The notes under the pieces: generated by a model
Told to the model about the DNA's origin: nothing
The model's database searches: none
What the model saw: the letters and a program-made list of their open reading frames with translations, nothing else
Shown: positions 53,799-62,035 of the stretch, one piece after another
Position numbering within the stretch: the stretch's first letter is position 1
How the letters are laid out: the number at the start of each line of letters is the position of its first letter
Assembly (NCBI RefSeq): GCF_963664415.1
Contig: NZ_OY761440.1
Coordinates: forward strand, 1 to 64,000
Source of the DNA: an uncultured Desulfobacter sp.
GTDB taxonomy: Bacteria > Desulfobacterota > Desulfobacteria > Desulfobacterales > Desulfobacteraceae
Length of the DNA stretch: 64,000 nt
Reading direction: 5' to 3'
Translations under genes and position numbers: made by a program

Positions 53799-54350
53799 CT
53801 ATCGGACCACGATCACATCATCCCGTTGAAGCATGATATTCTGATCCAAATTTTCTCCTTCAGAGACCTCGTCATAATTAAAATTCAAAATTTTAGTCTG
53901 TCCGTCGATTTTCCTAAAAATGCCGATCTCCTTTTCTTTGGCAAAGGGCGTCAAACCTCCGGCCACAGACAAGGCCTGAAGCACGTCAACATTTTTATGG
54001 ATGGCAAACCGGCCAGGATGATTTACTTTGCCAATGACATAAACCACCATGCTGTTCACCTGGAGCAGACTCACAGACAAAACCGGGTTGGAGATAAAAT
54101 GAATCAGCTTTTCGGTTAACTCCTTTTCCAGTTCCACAACAGTTTTTCCTTCTACCATGACCTGGCCCAGCAGGGGCATCTGTATGGTCCCGTCGGGCAG
54201 GACTACCCGCTGCCTTGTAAGATCGGCATTTTTCCATACACTGATGTCCAATGCATCTCCGGCACCGATGCGGTACTCCCCGGCACCGGCTGTCATTGCC
54301 CAGCAAGCAAGGAACAAGCACCCTATAACCAAACCTTTTAATAATTTCAT
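53799..54350 (-). CDS. Wza-like polysaccharide export protein
   Basis: The 183-residue periplasmic/outer-membrane export protein has an N-terminal signal (MKLLKGLVIGCLFLACWAMT), a Poly_export domain (EYRIGAGDALDISVWKNADL, RQRVVLPDGTIQMPLLGQV) and one SLBB-like domain (NSMVVYVIGKVNHPGRF, VLQALSVAGGLTPFAKEKEI). It lacks the C-terminal amphipathic helix of full Wza, like the pepcterm_export family. The Cys near residue 16 is a possible lipidation site, but the lipobox is weak. Confidence 0.88.
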   Translation of the reverse strand: MKLLKGLVIGCLFLACWAMTAGAGEYRIGAGDALDISVWKNADLTRQRVVLPDGTIQMPLLGQVMVEGKTVVELEKELTEKLIHFISNPVLSVSLLQVNSMVVYVIGKVNHPGRFAIHKNVDVLQALSVAGGLTPFAKEKEIGIFRKIDGQTKILNFNYDEVSEGENLDQNIMLQRDDVIVVR

Positions 54351-54484
54351 AACTTTTATCCCAATGAATAAATATTAAATTTAGTCTACACAACCCCCTG
54401 CCAAAAACAACATAAATTTTGTTTTTGGCCTCATTGCGCCCAAAAACCGCATTGACAACATAAGGCCTAAACAAAAAAAGGAAA

Positions 54485-54508
54485 CCGGATACCCTTGCAG
54501 GTATCCGG
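54485..54508 (-). terminator. Terminator after the VPxPA-type surface protein gene
   Basis: CCGGATACC pairs perfectly with GGTATCCGG around a 6-base loop. On the minus strand a TTTCCTTTTTTT run follows. It lies 59 bases beyond the stop of the sorted protein gene and separates it from the Wza-like gene downstream. Confidence 0.82.
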
Positions 54509-54566
54509 CCAGTTTTTAATGATGTCTTACACGTGTTCTTTTAACCCCTGCCCTTAAAAGTCAGAA

Positions 54567-55112
54567 TTAATCCTGAACCGTCTTTCTTCTGAAACCGACA
54601 AGACCGATAAGACCTGAACCAAGAAGCAGTGCGGCTGTCGGGATAGGAGTCTCGTTTACGGGCGACTGTTCTGTTGGGAGTGCACCCAACAGCTCAAGGG
54701 TAGATGCGCCGCCAAAATCCAACACATACATGCCGGCACTGTTAACGGTTAAGTCGGCTTCCTTAAGGATAGTAACACTGGCACCATTGTCTATTTTCAT
54801 ATAGAAACCAAGTTCAACAGCGTCACCATCCAGGCTGAAAGCAAGCGTAGTGGTTGTTAAATCCTCACCCGAAAAAATCGTAACTTGATTCTCGGTTATA
54901 GAGAAAGTATTTAAGCCATTAGTTAGAGCATAATAAGAGCCCTCGTTGTTGTAATCATAAAACCCAAACTCGCCGAGCTCATCTTCAATCGTAATTATAC
55001 TGCCGGAAGTCGACGCCCACGGCCCGCTGTACAAAGCGGCAAATACAGGCTGTGCTAAAAACAAACCGCAAACCACAAGACAAGCTGCAAATAGAATACC
55101 ACTTTTTTTCAT
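54567..55112 (-). CDS. Secreted protein with VPLPA/PEP-CTERM-like sorting tail
   Basis: ATG 55112 has GGAGGAATTT upstream; the 181-residue protein starts with a signal peptide (MKKSGILFAACLVVCGLFLA, cut near QPVFA). The beta-rich body has TTTTLAFSLDGDAVELGFYM and ADLTVNSAGMYVLDFGG. The tail reads PIPTAALLLGSGLIGLVG followed by FRRK, close to the VPLPA type of exosortase signal rather than strict PEP. It is the only sorted protein inside the exosortase locus and has a sigma-54-like promoter and its own terminator. Function unknown. Confidence 0.85.
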   Translation of the reverse strand: MKKSGILFAACLVVCGLFLAQPVFAALYSGPWASTSGSIITIEDELGEFGFYDYNNEGSYYALTNGLNTFSITENQVTIFSGEDLTTTTLAFSLDGDAVELGFYMKIDNGASVTILKEADLTVNSAGMYVLDFGGASTLELLGALPTEQSPVNETPIPTAALLLGSGLIGLVGFRRKTVQD

Positions 55113-55212
55113 ACAAATTCCTCCATTTTCTTTAAGATTATGACACATTAAAAACTACATCCTCGATCATGCTGAAAGAATCAGTCGATCGAATTTTCCA
55201 TTCAAGATGACA

Positions 55213-55228
55213 TGCAAAAAAGCAACCA
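55213..55228 (-). promoter_or_regulatory. Sigma-54-like promoter of the sorted surface protein
   Basis: On the minus strand the sequence is TGGTTG, five bases, TTGCA: the -24 GG and -12 GC are 10 bases apart as required and the -12 box is perfect, but the -24 box differs at three positions from TGGCAC. The start would fall about 90 bases before ATG 55112, the same distance as in the PEP-CTERM gene at 33709. Confidence 0.5.
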
Positions 55229-55337
55229 GAACCTATGCATATTTTGTTTTTGGCTGAATTTTAATGCAGTCATCACAAAAATAACTCTGCTATTTAGCAA
55301 AAAAACCATTTTACCAACTTTTTTACCCAAAAAACAT

Positions 55338-55352
55338 CACGCCTTTGGCGTG
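55338..55352 (-). terminator. Terminator after prsT
   Basis: CACGCC/GGCGTG with a 3-base loop; on the minus strand ATGTTTTTT follows. It lies 95 bases beyond the prsT stop codon. Confidence 0.65.
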
Positions 55353-55446
55353 TCAAATATCCCCCTAGAAAAAAAATCCACACAATATAAAAAAAATACC
55401 ACACCAAACTATTATGTTGTTGTTTTTATTATTTTATTTTCATTTA

Positions 55447-57648
55447 TTACTGATAAAATTTTTCATACAAAGCCTGTGCCTGCTGCCGCCATGGAAAATT
55501 CCTTTTACCGGCCAGTGCCTGTTTCAAGTGGGCTGCAGCCTCCTTGGTATTCCCCAGATCGTGGCAAACCTGCGCATAGTGGTATTGGATTTCCAGATTA
55601 TCCGGCAGCTTTTCTATTGCCTTGGCGATATTCTTTTCCGCTTGTTCCAAATCACCGGCTTTGTAATTAACCCATCCCAGGGTATCCAAAACCAGGCCGG
55701 AGTCGGGATTCAGTTCTAAAGCCATCCTGGCATATTTCAGGGCCTCATCCAGGTCCGCCTTTGACGTTCGGGTTTTCCCCAGCAAAAAGGCCATATTGTT
55801 GGCAGCCAACCATGCATCCTTATGCCGAGAAAGAAAATCCCGGTAAAGCGCAATGGCTTTTTCATATTCCAGATCCCGTTCATAAATTCCAGCCAGTGTC
55901 AGCCAGGCTAACTTATTGTCTGGATCCATTGCAAGGGCCTCTTTAAACTTTTCAACAGCCTCCTCTTTCTGGCCCTGTCTCAGGTACAATTTACCCAAGG
56001 ACGTGATAAAAACGGAAGAATCTTTTGTTTTTTCCGCGCCGGCCTTAAGCTCTTCAATGGCCAGGTCCACCTGGTCGGTTCGGGACAACGCTTCTGCCAT
56101 CTTAAGGTGTCCCAAGGCCTCCCCTTTTTTATTCTGCTGGATCAGTCGATACTGGTCCATGGCCTCATCATACCGATTCTGGGCCAGATAAAAATCGCCA
56201 AGTCCGGCAATGGACCCGATATTGTAAGGATCCAGACTCACAAGTTGCTTTAGGTTTTCTTCGGCCGCCTGGGTATCTTTTTTTAATATATTTACCCGGA
56301 CCATTCCTTTAAGAATTTTGGCGGAGTTGGGAGCCCGCTTTAAGGCTTTTTTCAAAATATCTAAGGCCAGGTCATAATTTTTACCAAGCGCATAGGCGTT
56401 AGCCAGGCCGATATACGCCGCCAGATGGTCGGGATGAGCCTCTGTTACAGCCCGGAACCGGGACACGGCCTCATCTCCGTCCCTCCGGGCCAGAGCAAGG
56501 CGCCCCTTGAGGTACTGGGCATCAATATTTTTGGGATCAATCTCCAATACCTGATCCACCTGGGATTCGGCCTGATCTGCCCTGCGCAGGATAATATCAA
56601 GCTTGGCTATGTTGATGCGGGCCTTAACCCTGTCCGGCTCCGGTGCCTTATCCGCCAAAGCAATATAATCTTCCAACACTTGGGAGGCCTGTTCAAGCTG
56701 TTTCTTTTTTAAATAAATCTCGCTGAGCAGAGCAGTATACTGATATATTTCCGGATGCACTTTCATGCCTTGCTTGATCAAGGCGGCACTTTTGTCAATC
56801 TGATTAGCCTTTAACCGCAGGGCCGCAACAGCAAACACCCGCTTTTGGTCCTCTGGATTCTGTGCTATGACTTGGTCAAGAATAGTGTCAGCTTTTTCCT
56901 GCTGCCCGGTTTGCAAATAAACCCAGGCCAGGTTCATGCTTAGATTCAGGTCGCCCGGGACCATATCCAAGGCTTTTACAAGCTCTGCTTCCATGGCCGT
57001 AGCATTGCCATGTTTTCCAAAATACCTGATCCTGGCCAGGATCAGAACCATGGATTTAGGGTGGGCAGCCTGCCCCTGGGCCAAAACGCTGGCCACTTCC
57101 TGATCTTTTTTCTCCATCTCCAGACCGCTGGCCTTAACCAGGTAAAAGCCCGGGGGGAGATCCGGTTTGCCTTCTAATTTCTCAAGTAGAGCAAAGGCGG
57201 CCTTGGGATCCTTTTTTTTCAAATAAATACCGGCCTTCAACAGGATAGCGTCCTCATGGTCCGGCGCATTTTTCAAAATCACATCCATCTGCTCTTCAGC
57301 CTGGTCCAACGCATTGGCCGCTAAAAACAACCGGCCTAAATCAAGGCGAGCTGCGGTATTTTCCGGATCCAGCTTCACAGCCTTAGCCAAGGCACCAAAA
57401 GCAGCCTTGGGATTTTTGCTGCGCAGCTCAGCCTTTCCAAGATAATGGTAGGCCTGTGCAAAATCCGGATCAATCTGGATGGCATTTTTAAACTCCAGGC
57501 GAGCTGTTACAACATCCCCGGACTCTAACAACTTTTTCCCTTTTTCAAAAAAAGCCATTTTCTTTTCATCCGGGGAACCACAGGCCGCTACAAGAATCAA
57601 TAAGACCAGAACCATTGCCCTGACTAGAAACGGTTTGATTGATTTCAT
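55447..57648 (-). CDS. prsT: TPR-repeat lipoprotein PrsT
   Basis: The 733-residue protein starts at ATG 57648 (GGAG seven bases upstream; the ATG at 57660 is part of that site). A lipoprotein signal ends in LVAAC, and the rest is a chain of some 17-20 tetratricopeptide repeats (A-x-x-x-L-G-x-x-Y and A-x-x-x-x-x-x-A-L-x-x-x-P patterns). Length, lipobox and place fit the PEP-CTERM system TPR lipoprotein family. It probably scaffolds the polysaccharide machine in the periplasm. A 25-base shared motif lies upstream. Confidence 0.9.
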   Translation of the reverse strand: MKSIKPFLVRAMVLVLLILVAACGSPDEKKMAFFEKGKKLLESGDVVTARLEFKNAIQIDPDFAQAYHYLGKAELRSKNPKAAFGALAKAVKLDPENTAARLDLGRLFLAANALDQAEEQMDVILKNAPDHEDAILLKAGIYLKKKDPKAAFALLEKLEGKPDLPPGFYLVKASGLEMEKKDQEVASVLAQGQAAHPKSMVLILARIRYFGKHGNATAMEAELVKALDMVPGDLNLSMNLAWVYLQTGQQEKADTILDQVIAQNPEDQKRVFAVAALRLKANQIDKSAALIKQGMKVHPEIYQYTALLSEIYLKKKQLEQASQVLEDYIALADKAPEPDRVKARINIAKLDIILRRADQAESQVDQVLEIDPKNIDAQYLKGRLALARRDGDEAVSRFRAVTEAHPDHLAAYIGLANAYALGKNYDLALDILKKALKRAPNSAKILKGMVRVNILKKDTQAAEENLKQLVSLDPYNIGSIAGLGDFYLAQNRYDEAMDQYRLIQQNKKGEALGHLKMAEALSRTDQVDLAIEELKAGAEKTKDSSVFITSLGKLYLRQGQKEEAVEKFKEALAMDPDNKLAWLTLAGIYERDLEYEKAIALYRDFLSRHKDAWLAANNMAFLLGKTRTSKADLDEALKYARMALELNPDSGLVLDTLGWVNYKAGDLEQAEKNIAKAIEKLPDNLEIQYHYAQVCHDLGNTKEAAAHLKQALAGKRNFPWRQQAQALYEKFYQ

Positions 57649-57818
57649 TTTTAACTCCATTAAAAAAGATGAATCTGTAAAAAGTCCAACCGAGGTTTAA
57701 ATAACATTTTTACCAACAAGGTGTGGAGTATAACCAGATGCCAAGGTCTACAAATAGTACGCCAATTGTCTGGCCAGGCGCCATAATGCAGTAGGTGGTA
57801 GATTTCTTACTGACGCCA
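57649..57818 (-). promoter_or_regulatory. prsT upstream region with shared 25-base motif
   Basis: The motif at 57769-57793 matches 52491-52515 at 21 of 25 bases (TCTGGCCA, GCGCCAT and GCAGTA kept). It is 121-145 bases before ATG 57648. No other gene lies in this 170-base gap. Confidence 0.4.
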
Positions 57819-59438
57819 CTAAAGAAACCCTCTTACCATAACAATGGACAAACAGGCAATCAAAATATTATCTAAAAAGGTATTGTCTTTTCTTAATTCG
57901 CCAAGCAGGACATCACCACTGAAAAACAGAATCAGGACCCCTGCCACTACAGTTCTTAATTCCGGAATATTCAAGTGAGAACTGGGCAAGGCTGAAAAAA
58001 CAATGATCACCAGAAAAATCAAAAAGTCCTGGGGATTAAACTTAAATCCATTTTCCCGCCTGGTCAGATTCAATGTCCCAATCACAGCCAGAATCAGTAA
58101 CACCAGAGCCCCGTAATGGACCATCATGACCTGATGGGTCACCCAAAGGGCGGGATAAAGAATGGATTCATACATTAAAAAAGGCGTAATACAATACAAA
58201 GAAGTTCTAAGCACCATTTTTGTGTGTATTGATGCCCGGAAACGGGAATAAAAAATGGCAATAATAGCCCCGGCAGAAAAAACGCTTATATAGACTGGAA
58301 TCTCTTGGGGAATCAAACACTGGGCCATGAACACCAGACAGAACACCCACTTAAGTAAAGCAAAAAACATTCGTATAGACAAGTGCTCTCCGCCCAGACG
58401 GGCCAAAAAACTGCGGGCGCCCAAAATGCTTTCGTTACCGTTTCTGAATTTAAACCGGGTCTTTTGGGACAGGTAAAACCAAAAAACAATCCCGCAGGCC
58501 AACCCGATAAACACCAGTAGATTTAAAAGATTGGAATAAAACCGAAGCAGAAATGCGCAACATAAAAACATCGACTGGAGCAGGTAGATCAGTACCACGG
58601 ACTCGGAATGAAACAGGCCCAGTTTCATCAGGCGATGGTGGAAATGGTTTTTATCCGGCTTAAACGGAGACCCGCCCTTGGCCATCCGCTCGCCCATCAC
58701 GGTAAGGGTATCAATAATAGGAAAACCGATCAAAAACAACGGGGTAATCTCACTGTAAGGGGTATTGGCCTGGGTCAGCATCAAAGTAAAAACCACGCAT
58801 AAAAAACCCAGCATTTGACTCCCTGCATCCCCCATAAATACAACGGCCGGATGTGTATTGTAGCGCAAAAAACCAAGTATAGCACCAGATACGGCAATAC
58901 ACATCAGCGCAAGGTATGTATTTGCACATTGGTAGGCTAAAAATCCAATCGAAACAAAACTGAGCAGGGCCAATCCGCCGGCCAACCCGTCCAACCCATC
59001 GGCCAGGTTAACGGCATTGGTCACCCCAACAATAAAGAGCAGGGTCAAAGGCAGGGAAACCACTGTTGGCAAGAGCCCCCCTATACATCGGATCTGCACC
59101 CCGCCGTAAATCATCACCACAAGGGCGCCGGTCACCTGGGCACATAGCTTTTGCCAATATTTTAGATTTTTAACATCATCCAGAACCCCGAAGGCCACAA
59201 TGATGGCGCAGCCCAGATGAACCGCCCGGATCATATTATCCATGGGCACCCAAATCAATACCGGCAAAAAAGCCCCGATGGCCATGGAGATCCCACCACT
59301 TCTGGGCATGGGCAGCACATGGATCTTTCTATCATCAGGCTCATCCACCAGATGCATGCTAAAGGCCATCCGTTTAAATATCGGCACCAAGCCAATGGTT
59401 AGGAACAATGAAAGAATAAATGTTGAGAATAAATACAT
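57819..59438 (-). CDS. MraY/WecA-like glycosyl-1-phosphate transferase with C-terminal membrane extension
   Basis: The N-terminal ~300 residues are a polyprenyl-phosphate sugar-1-phosphate transferase: HLVDEPDDRKIHVLPMPRSGG, GVLDDVKNLKYWQKL (catalytic aspartates), NAVNLADGLDGLAGG and FLRYNTHPAVVFMGDAGSQ, then HHRLMKLG. This would load the first sugar on undecaprenyl phosphate. From about residue 310 a further 230 residues with six or more hydrophobic segments follow; WecA proteins end before this. ATG 59438 is chosen by homology, but no strong ribosome-binding site precedes it; TTG 59480 is the alternative. Confidence 0.85.
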   Translation of the reverse strand: MYLFSTFILSLFLTIGLVPIFKRMAFSMHLVDEPDDRKIHVLPMPRSGGISMAIGAFLPVLIWVPMDNMIRAVHLGCAIIVAFGVLDDVKNLKYWQKLCAQVTGALVVMIYGGVQIRCIGGLLPTVVSLPLTLLFIVGVTNAVNLADGLDGLAGGLALLSFVSIGFLAYQCANTYLALMCIAVSGAILGFLRYNTHPAVVFMGDAGSQMLGFLCVVFTLMLTQANTPYSEITPLFLIGFPIIDTLTVMGERMAKGGSPFKPDKNHFHHRLMKLGLFHSESVVLIYLLQSMFLCCAFLLRFYSNLLNLLVFIGLACGIVFWFYLSQKTRFKFRNGNESILGARSFLARLGGEHLSIRMFFALLKWVFCLVFMAQCLIPQEIPVYISVFSAGAIIAIFYSRFRASIHTKMVLRTSLYCITPFLMYESILYPALWVTHQVMMVHYGALVLLILAVIGTLNLTRRENGFKFNPQDFLIFLVIIVFSALPSSHLNIPELRTVVAGVLILFFSGDVLLGELRKDNTFLDNILIACLSIVMVRGFL

Positions 59439-59587
59439 ATCGTACAGCTTAGCATCGGCACTCTGGGTAGTTTGTCTCAAGCCAAACCTATGTGCCCTCT
59501 ATGATTTTTAAATATGGAATCCTGAAGGAACTAAATGAAACAGGCGTCATCATTGATATCACCATCCAAAACAAACACAAACGGCCG

Positions 59588-61156
59588 CTATGAGCCCGGC
59601 AGATACGTATTCAACACAGGAACAACAGCTTTCACAAATCCCTGCAGCCGGCTCTCCGCAGTATCAAGGGATTCCCCCTCTCCAACAGGCGCAATCACTC
59701 TCACCAGCGCCCCATCTGTCCGCTGCCGGGTCAGCGCATCCCAGAAGTTAAACCACTTCATCTCAAAAGCATTGGTTAAATTCCGTCCCCGCATGGGAAA
59801 CCAATAATAGGCAATCTGCTTATGCTGGCCGTTCTGAATCAAGGCTCGGTTTACAGGCAACCCTCTGCCATCACCTAAGTCCACAAAAGATTTACCGCTC
59901 TGCTTAAACTCCCATCCACCACCCCGCAAGCAGGTCGCTGGGGAATGGATAGCCTCGCCTTTCTGCTGATTTTCATAGTAAGCCACATAAAAATTTATGG
60001 CCCAGCCCTTATCATTCATATAATCAGCCATAACATAATCGCTGAAGTCTAACGCGTCTATGATCTTAGCTTCCATGGAATGCTCTTTTCCCGACCACGC
60101 ATTAATCTGCATTGGAAACTGTTTAAGTGGTTTTGAAATGGGAATCGCCGGCCTGAATTCGATCCCCTGGGACAGCACAAGGGTCAATCCGAGCAAAACG
60201 ACCGAAACAAAAAACTGGGGCTGCAGCAGGCCTTTTTTTTGTGAACCCACATCTGCATCCGTTCCTACTGCCCACCTTGTTACCTCACCGTTACTATCGC
60301 CCTCGATATGGACCACCTCTGGAAACAACCGGTTCATCACCCATATTTCGCCCAGCATCACTCCAAGGGTCACCATAAAAATCAGCCACCCTTCAAAATC
60401 GTGGAAAAAGCCCTCAACAACCTTGGAGCCAAACTTTTCCGATAAAATACCAGTCAATGCAATACGCAGCGCATTCGTCAGTATGGTCAAAGGAATCGAA
60501 GAAACAATTAGAACGATTTTTTTCCAAAACCGGCACCGAAGAAAATAAGAAATTAAAATACTAAGAATAATCATTGGAAACAGGTATCGAAGACCGGAGC
60601 AGGCATCAACAACTTGAAGTTTAGTAAACCCTAAGTCAATTACATTACCTTCTCTGTATGCACTCATTCCATAGAGATGCATCATCATGACACCCAATTT
60701 TGAGGACATGATCTTTAGGCTAAGGGTGATCCGATTATTAACAAAATACGGCAACGGAAACATCGTTAGAATAAAGAATAGAGGAAATAGAATCGGTTTA
60801 ATTTTTTGTACCCCAAAGTGAAGCAGGCACAGTCCCATTAAAATCAGCCAAAAAGAAATATAAATGATATAAAATTCACCGCCCAATTCTCCTAACCAGA
60901 AACAAACCAGGCCTATAATTACGCCACCGATTCCCCTCCAATCAGTTTTAGATTCAATTGAAAGAAAATGATTCTTTTTTTCCCACAACAGGTAAAGGAC
61001 AATGAATGGGATCAAATAACAATATGAATAGTCATCACGACTCCATTTCTCCATAAGCCCTTCAAAAGATGATAAATAAACAAGGAAAAGCAATACGGCA
61101 TAACTGCCTATTGTTATCAAGGACCCGACAGAAATCACTTTTGTATTTTTTGTCAT
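59588..61156 (-). CDS. Exosortase fused to EpsI-type domain (XrtD/XrtA-like)
   Basis: The 522-residue membrane transpeptidase-like enzyme processes proteins with C-terminal sorting tails. Catalytic residues: Cys in VVDACSGLRYLFP, Arg in NALRIALTGIL and His in GFFHDFEGWLIF. About eight membrane helices are followed by a C-terminal periplasmic EpsI domain (FPMQINAWSGKEHSM, YENQQKGEAIHSPATCLRGG, YYWFPMRGRNLTNAF). The fused layout resembles VPLPA-CTERM specific exosortase D. The gene lies 22 bases after the WecG-like gene. Candidate substrates in the window: 33709-34428 and 54567-55112. Confidence 0.9.
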   Translation of the reverse strand: MTKNTKVISVGSLITIGSYAVLLFLVYLSSFEGLMEKWSRDDYSYCYLIPFIVLYLLWEKKNHFLSIESKTDWRGIGGVIIGLVCFWLGELGGEFYIIYISFWLILMGLCLLHFGVQKIKPILFPLFFILTMFPLPYFVNNRITLSLKIMSSKLGVMMMHLYGMSAYREGNVIDLGFTKLQVVDACSGLRYLFPMIILSILISYFLRCRFWKKIVLIVSSIPLTILTNALRIALTGILSEKFGSKVVEGFFHDFEGWLIFMVTLGVMLGEIWVMNRLFPEVVHIEGDSNGEVTRWAVGTDADVGSQKKGLLQPQFFVSVVLLGLTLVLSQGIEFRPAIPISKPLKQFPMQINAWSGKEHSMEAKIIDALDFSDYVMADYMNDKGWAINFYVAYYENQQKGEAIHSPATCLRGGGWEFKQSGKSFVDLGDGRGLPVNRALIQNGQHKQIAYYWFPMRGRNLTNAFEMKWFNFWDALTRQRTDGALVRVIAPVGEGESLDTAESRLQGFVKAVVPVLNTYLPGS

Positions 61157-61193
61157 AACAACTGCGCTCAATTGATTAAAATTGATAAGAATA

Positions 61194-61991
61194 TTATTTT
61201 TGCACTTTAGCCTTGGCTAAAATTATTTGTGCAAATTGTCTTATAGTCTGAAGGAACAATATCCATAGAAATTTAAAGAAAGGTATAATAAAACGCCTCG
61301 CTTTAATAGGTTGCTGGCCACAGCGATAAAGCCATTCAAGACCGTCTTTCTGCATCCACAAAGGAGCTCGACCCACGGTACCGGCAATGTATTCAAATGC
61401 TAAACCGACACCTACTAAAATAACCCCGTCTAAACGTGACACAACCTTTTTCATAAAACGTTCTTGCTTGGGGGCACCTAAACCGACCCATAAAAAAGTT
61501 GGCCGGATTGTATTTATCTGGTTAACGAACTCATCGATTTCGACATCACTCAGTTCTCTGAAGGGAGGGGAGCAAAATCCTTTTAATGCCATTCCTGAGT
61601 AGAGCTCAGTCAGTTGCAGCTCCATTTTCTCTAAGACATCCTCAGTACTACCATAAAAATAATGGCTATAGCCTTTTTCAGCTGATAACGCAAAAATTTC
61701 TTGCATTAAATCAACACCACTGACTCGTTCACAGCTTTTTTCTCCAAGAAGATGGGCAAACCATACCAAAGGCTTGCCATCCGGGACGGTTAAATATGAG
61801 TCATTTTGAATTTGACAGTATTCACAATCTTTTTGGGAAAGCATCGACGTGCGCACATTGGTCACACAAATATAAGCCGATTTTTTTTCGTCCACTTGTT
61901 TTTCAATTGCATTCACTGCGGTTTGCATATTCACCAGCGAAATGTTTACCGCACCAATTGAAAACCGATTATCTGATTCTTTTAAATCCAT
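61194..61991 (-). CDS. WecG/TagA/CpsF family glycosyltransferase
   Basis: The 265-residue GT26 enzyme has ICVTNVRTSMLSQKD, TVPDGKPLVWFAHLLG, RVSGVDLMQEIF, HYFYGSTEDVLEKM and the hallmark LWVGLGAPKQERFM; GVGLAFEYIAGTVGRAP completes the site. It adds a sugar to the lipid-linked primer made by the WecA-like enzyme. An IS4-type element ends 45 bases upstream, so its native promoter or upstream partner gene may have been cut off. Confidence 0.9.
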   Translation of the reverse strand: MDLKESDNRFSIGAVNISLVNMQTAVNAIEKQVDEKKSAYICVTNVRTSMLSQKDCEYCQIQNDSYLTVPDGKPLVWFAHLLGEKSCERVSGVDLMQEIFALSAEKGYSHYFYGSTEDVLEKMELQLTELYSGMALKGFCSPPFRELSDVEIDEFVNQINTIRPTFLWVGLGAPKQERFMKKVVSRLDGVILVGVGLAFEYIAGTVGRAPLWMQKDGLEWLYRCGQQPIKARRFIIPFFKFLWILFLQTIRQFAQIILAKAKVQK

Positions 61992-62035
61992 ACTTCGTTT
62001 GACTTTCTTAGGTGTTTAATCATAATTCATTCAAC

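Larger units (their letters stand above)
55113..55446 (-). other. Intergenic region between prsT and the sorted surface protein
   Basis: About 330 A/T-rich bases with no credible gene. They hold the sigma-54-like promoter (55213-55228) for the downstream gene and the prsT terminator (55338-55352). Confidence 0.5.

Noticed and set aside
54351..54480. Sigma-54 promoter before the Wza-like gene
   Set aside because: TGGCAG followed by TTGTG has the wrong spacing and no -12 GC.
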